The position numbers were made by a program, and so were the translations under genes. Of a stretch of 64,000 nucleotides of DNA, positions 60,380 to 64,000 are shown piece after piece (positions within the stretch are counted from its first letter, which is position 1; the number at the start of each line of letters is the position of its first letter). The stretch is from Heterobilharzia americana (Eukaryota; Platyhelminthes; Trematoda; Strigeidida; Schistosomatidae), in contig OX104127.1 of assembly GCA_944470555.2 (NCBI GenBank), forward strand, positions 50,334,934 to 50,398,933. The letters are read 5' to 3'. The notes beneath the pieces were generated by a model. The model was given only the letters and a program-made list of their open reading frames with translations, was not told the DNA's origin and made no database searches.

Positions 60380-61276
60380 CCTGGGCCCTCTACTGTTTCT
60401 CCTATACGTAAATGAGCTGCACATATCATGAAATCCCCTTTGATTCTCTGCGCTGATGATGTAAAAATCTGGCGGAAAATTAGAAACATTGAGGATACAC
60501 GTGTGCTTCAGGCAGACCTGAACAGCTTGTTTACCTTGTTAGAGAAGTGGCTGATGCCTATCATTGCAGGTAAATGTGTAAACATGCACTTGGGGCATAC
60601 ACACAGCAACACCCACGATATTGATGTGATTCCTTCACCGTCAGTACTGACCCACAATGACCTAGGGGTCATGGTGAGTTATGACTTGAAAACCAAGGCC
60701 CACTGTCGATTGGTAGCAACTCGGAGTTTTAGAACTCTCTGGGCATTACGAAGAACGTTTACGAAAATAAGTGTTGACATATTCACCATCTTATGCATAT
60801 CCTTAGTTAGGTCTAAATTAGAAAACTGTACACAGGCGGCAAATCCTTGTCCGAAAGGTGACGCAGACCTTCGAGAAAGAGTTCAGAGGGCAGTCACCCA
60901 TATGATCCTTGCGATGGCTGGCCTCACCTATGAAGACCGATTTAAGGAGCTGAACCTCTTCACTTTGTTCTATTGCAGACAAAAGGGAGACCTAATCATG
61001 CTATACAGGATTCTAGGAAATGACTTCAGACCTGATCTATCTTCTCTTATCCTTCTCACCAGGTCAGAACACCTCACAGGACATAGTAGGAGGCTACAAA
61101 AGCAAACAGTGAACATAGTCTCCGCAGAGTACTGTTTCTCGTGTCGACTAATCAACGCCTGGAACCGACTCCAAGAAGAAGTGGTCTCCGCATCATCGAT
61201 CGACTCGTTCAACAGGGGAATGGAGGAGCACGGAAATCTACTTGGAAAGGGTTACTATGAGCTCCCAACCTCCTAA
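60380..61276 (+). pseudogene. reverse transcriptase C-terminal half of a CR1-like element
   Basis: After a frameshift near 60425 the frame 60428-61276 is open for 282 codons. ILCADDVKIWRKI (CADD is the RT motif C; FADD in relatives) is followed by LGVMVSYDLKTKAHCR, then LWALRRTFTKIS, SLVRSKLENCTQAANPC and the thumb region KGDADLRERVQRAVTH. Later come FKELNLFTLFYCRQKGDLIM and the terminal INAWNRLQEEVVSASSIDSF. This is the standard order for CR1/Jockey-type polymerases of flatworms. The long open frame suggests recent insertion. Motifs A and upstream, and the endonuclease, are missing. Confidence 0.85.
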
Positions 61277-61310
61277 TCTCAAACAACAAATCTGAATCTG
61301 AAAAGCACAT
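60380..61310 (+). mobile_element. 5'-truncated CR1/Jockey-like non-LTR retrotransposon
   Basis: Begins inside reverse transcriptase motif B (PLGPLLFLLYVNELH, in the frame that is open to 60429) and ends after the C-terminal coding region with a short aatctgaatctgaa repeat, a typical CR1-type 3' end. The left flank has no more RT motifs, so the insertion is about 0.93 kb. I could not find a convincing target-site duplication. Confidence 0.75.
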
Positions 61311-61781
61311 ATTCATTCTAAAGCTTCCAAAGTCGTACAGATGTCCAACAGACTTAATTTCAATTTGTGTGAACCAAAGTGTCATACTTATGCTGACATC
61401 CGTTCAGCTTTACTACTGTAATACAAGTCTTGAACTTAAAAGTAGCTTATGTATGATATCGTACGACAGGAATTTAGAATTTTTTCTTCCATCTAAACTA
61501 TTTCCAAAACTCAGAGAAGGAAAGTCCGAACAATTGTTTGGAGAAAACTACTGAACTGCTTAGCACTATCTATTTCTATGCTGTATGAAATTTTTGATAA
61601 AATCAAGCAAAAGTTGCTTACTTAAGCAGCAGTTTTAAAACTATTAATCGTACATTCAGAAAAGTTAACAGGCAGGATACAGATAGGAAGTCAAAATTTA
61701 GCACGGGAGTGTTTTCTTTGAGGTTAGTAAGTAATATATCACTTCCTAATATAACTGACTTGAAATTCTAAGAGAAGTGTA
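61311..61781. other. unannotated sequence
   Basis: A 61-codon plus frame at 61369-61554 has no recognised motif. Nothing else seen. Confidence 0.35.
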
Positions 61782-62336
61782 CTAAAATATCTTCTGCTTA
61801 TCTAATAAAGATCTAGTGATCGGAATAACATTTCTTGATCTAACACCTCTATGTTCATTCCTGGGTGAACTTTTCATCCAGAATAATTTAAAGCCAGGAT
61901 AATTAGGAAGTCTTCTGTTACCGACGTTTGGTCTAGTGTGCGACGATACAATTTTGTCTTGAGCTCTACGGTTCATGACATTCGGTATGATACATCCACC
62001 ATCCTGCATATCGAACGATCCTTTAGATGAAAAACGTTCTACCAACTGACCAGATCTTTCGGCAATTTCGTTTTTTTCTGATTTTTTTACTTCTTTTGAT
62101 AACTCATTTTGGTCACTGTCACTTCCAATTCGTGGAGGGTGTGAGTGGGAAGAAACTACTTTAGGATGTACCAAAATATCATATCCAAGATTATGATACA
62201 CATGGAAATCACTTCCGTTCACGAGCGAGTTGAGTTCGAATTCATTTTTACAGTTGGGCAAAAAAGAATCTCTATAGTACTTCTCCAGTTGAAAAGTTGA
62301 CTTCATGTCATGGTAACAGTCACTTCCAATATCCAA
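61782..62336 (-). CDS. hypothetical protein or terminal exon, 184 codons
   Basis: The only long frame in the window with no retroelement signature. It ends at a TAG (KQKIF then stop). The listed start is TTG at 62336; an in-frame TAA lies six bases further upstream, and the first ATG is the codon for the M of CYHDMKS (residue 11). The product is hydrophilic, rich in S, N, K, E and R, with a charged stretch LSKEVKKSEKNEIAERSG near residues 79-96. It has no membrane segment, signal peptide or known domain that I can name. Because trematode genes are intron-split, it could be a last exon, with the acceptor perhaps at the ttaaaag just upstream. It may also be a chance frame; the length makes that less likely but does not exclude it. 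Confidence 0.35.
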   Translation of the reverse strand: MDIGSDCYHDMKSTFQLEKYYRDSFLPNCKNEFELNSLVNGSDFHVYHNLGYDILVHPKVVSSHSHPPRIGSDSDQNELSKEVKKSEKNEIAERSGQLVERFSSKGSFDMQDGGCIIPNVMNRRAQDKIVSSHTRPNVGNRRLPNYPGFKLFWMKSSPRNEHRGVRSRNVIPITRSLLDKQKIF

Positions 62337-62384
62337 TATCTTTTAACGAGCTAGTGTAAACCAATTGATTTCTTCGCGCTCGCT

Positions 62385-62520
62385 TTTAGGTCTTGCGGAA
62401 CAGTTACAGGTCTTTGGTGGATTTCAATTCAGTAGGTCTACCCACTCGACTGCTATAGCTCTGGTCAACCCGACGGGCAGTTGGGTGTTGCTTAGATTAG
62501 TAGGGAGTGTTGCTTGTTTG
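62385..62520 (-). repeat. partial copy of the CR1-like C-terminal repeat unit
   Basis: The minus strand reads NTQLPVGLTRAIAVEWVDLL, parallel to NTQPPVAYTAAIADERPDLL at 63250-63190. It is a truncated third member of the repeated block. Confidence 0.55.
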
Positions 62521-62599
62521 TTTTTTCTTCCTAGGACTGTGGTGCAGATGGGTTCCTCAAATGTCATGCCAGCAGACAATTGGTCGGACTGGTTGTAAA

Positions 62600-62820
62600 A
62601 GGGAGATGAAAAATATGTGCAGAGAAATCAAGGGAGAGAAAGTGCAGAGAGAGACAAGATAGAAGAAGAAAAGGAAAAAACGAAGAAGAATATATTCAAA
62701 AAAGATTAGGAAAGAGGAAACGGCATGGAAGAATAAACATTGGCAGGTTCATGGGGAAAAGGTGATAGGGAGAGCTTTTGTTAAAGTTCGAGAACGTAAA
62801 GTCAGAAGTAAGAAGAATAA
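62600..62820. repeat. purine-rich tract (pyrimidine-rich on the minus strand)
   Basis: Dense in A and G on the plus strand (agagagagacaag, gaagaagaaaagg). Similar tracts at 63530-63670 and 5560-5650 follow retrotransposon C-terminal regions, so this is probably a 3' untranslated region read on the minus strand. Confidence 0.6.
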
Positions 62821-62981
62821 ATAACATCATAGGACGAATGGGAATATAGTAATTCTTTCAGTAGAGGACGGTAACTGTAGGGGACGTCTGCAGGAAGGTA
62901 TAAGGTTAAGCCAAGTTCTCAGTGATAGTGGTTTTACTAAGTGTTCAGTAACGGCTGGTCGTACCGAGTTAGTAAGTCGTG

Positions 62982-63263
62982 TTAGCCTAGCCCACATCCC
63001 AGTTGGGTGAGCGCAGACCGTGCGTCGCTGCGTAACTGTCCAACAGACGGAGAAGCAGCAGTCTCGGCAGGCAGTGCGTTCCAGCGGCCGCACACTGGCA
63101 GAGAGAAGTGTGATCGCACACGGGTTTTTGCTCCTTGGTGAGCGATCCTGCTTGGGTTACCATGAAGAGTCTGTGGAGGGCTCCGATGAAGTAGATCCGG
63201 CCGCTCATCTGCTATAGCTGCGGTATACGCAACAGGCGGTTGGGTATTGGTTAGTTGGCCCAA
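62982..63263 (-). pseudogene. CR1-like retrotransposon C-terminal fragment, copy 2
   Basis: The minus frame of 93 codons reads LTNTQPPVAYTAAIADERPD, then GNPSRIAHQGAKTRVRSHFS, and GRWNALPAETAASPSV. The WNALP box and the pattern around it (FxLxVCxxWNALP) are the end of CR1/Jockey-type polymerases, as in INAWNRLQEEV of the 60.4-kb element. It is GC-richer than the rest of the window. The upstream part of the polymerase is not present. Confidence 0.65.
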
Positions 63264-63529
63264 GGCTGCGATGTAGCCGGGTCGATAGTGCGAGCGTAGA
63301 AAACTGGTAGTTTTTGGTCTCTCGCGTCTAGTTCTTAGGGCTTGGTTCGAGTCGTTCGGTTCACTCCTGCAGTGGACGAGGAAATACCCTCTGCTTTCTT
63401 GCTTTTAGCTTCGGTGAGGTGGATGTTTTGTGGGTTGGCAAGTTGTAATTTGTAGAGTGATTGGGGAGCTACGGGTTACTGGGAAGTTTAGGGAACTGCC
63501 GTGACTCCTATCTGTGTAGGTACCTGAAA

Positions 63530-63670
63530 GAGAATTGTAAGGAAGTGGTAAAAGAATGCAGAGATAATAAAACAAAGGAAGAAAGAGGAAAAAATGATAA
63601 TAAGGGAAGAGAAAAGGGAAGGAGAAGAAAAGGAGGGGTGAAAAAGAGAAATAAGAAGGAAAGAAAAGTG
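63530..63670. repeat. purine-rich tract, second copy
   Basis: Long run of gaagaaag-, aagggaag- and aggaaaaa-like words. It lies between C-terminal copies 1 and 2, as expected for the 3' untranslated end of copy 1 on the minus strand. Confidence 0.6.
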
Positions 63671-63786
63671 TTTGGGAATTGCCCGAATGGTCGCGTGGGT
63701 TTGGTTCCTACAGAAGAATTGGTAGGTAATGTGGGTGTATTAAAGAGGGAGATAGTGAGTAGTAGTTAGGAGGGAGTTGGGGGCTA

Positions 63787-64000
63787 GTGAGGTTGGTGAC
63801 TACCTGAGTACATCCGTGGTAGTCTATGCGAGGTGACATAACTGTCTAATCGTCTCTTGAATAAGTCGACTGGGGGAGTTGTAACGACGTGTCGCGGTAA
63901 GGCATTCCATAGAGCACATACTCTCAGGAAGAAAAATTTGGACCTGAGTATGGTGTTGGCTCTCTGGTGTGCTATCTTAATGGAGTTCCCACGTGAAGAT
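63787..64000 (-). pseudogene. CR1-like retrotransposon C-terminal fragment, copy 1 (runs off the window)
   Basis: The minus strand from 63990 reads GNSIKIAHQRANTILRSKFF, then FLRVCALWNALPRHVVTTPP, and VDLFKRRLDSYVTSHRLPRM, with a stop at about 63787. It is open for at least 68 codons to the window edge. It aligns with copy 2 at IAHQ, RS.F and VC..WNALP. The VDLFKRRLDSY ending is the classic terminus of CR1-type polymerases. The rest of the element may lie beyond 64000. Confidence 0.75.

Noticed and set aside
62365..62598. Plus-strand 77-codon frame as a gene
   Set aside because: It overlaps the minus-strand retroelement fragment and has no motif of its own.

Overview
The window looks like accessory, repeat-dense DNA of an AT-rich animal genome, most likely a schistosome or a close relative (blood fluke, trematode). 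The main evidence is a set of tRNA-derived repeats carrying hammerhead-ribozyme motifs of the SMalpha type, together with non-LTR elements resembling schistosome retrotransposons and a Penelope-like element. There is no operon structure and no bacterial signal. I found no convincing complete host gene. One 184-codon open frame near the right end (61.8-62.3 kb, minus) is the only sizeable frame that I cannot attribute to a mobile element. Many of the longest six-frame ORFs start with TTG or GTG and are chance frames.

Layout. 0.78-2.13 kb: decayed minus-strand non-LTR retrotransposon with its 3' end, followed by a tRNA-like SINE; a 3' fragment of the same family lies at 5.5-5.96 kb and a plus-strand one at 14.74-15.3 kb. 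4.13-4.35 kb: SINE with a hammerhead whose core bases are all present. 7.87-8.5 kb: nested SMalpha-like repeats. 9.51-12.02 kb: 5'-truncated RTE-like element bounded by a 13-bp target-site duplication. 19.128-35.441 kb: a very large, nearly perfect inverted repeat, with 5.36-kb arms, a 5.6-kb spacer and compound AT/CT microsatellites at the inner arm ends. 39-40.5 kb: SINEs and a tandem SMalpha unit of period about 322 bp with an inverted half-unit beside it. 40.8-44.17 kb: a near full-length but heavily mutated second copy of the RTE-like element. 48.3-48.9 kb: a diverged 395-bp-offset direct repeat. 52.75-53.49 kb: minus-strand Penelope-like reverse transcriptase remnant. 56.24-57.22 kb: a second inverted repeat (about 380-bp arms), followed by a small tRNA-like palindrome at 57.37-57.5 kb. 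60.38-61.3 kb: 5'-truncated CR1/Jockey-like reverse transcriptase. 62.4-64.0 kb: a more GC-rich block with repeated minus-strand retrotransposon C-terminal fragments and pyrimidine-rich tracts.

The parts do not form a pathway. They form a mobile-element landscape: autonomous non-LTR and Penelope-type elements (now broken), and short tRNA-promoter elements that presumably depended on such machinery and carry self-cleaving RNA motifs. The most notable items are the hammerhead-bearing SINEs, which fall into two structural types and mostly show decay of different core positions, and the large near-identical inverted repeat, which is either a recent palindromic duplication or an assembly artefact. 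Family letters A, C, D, E and F are labels of convenience used only here.
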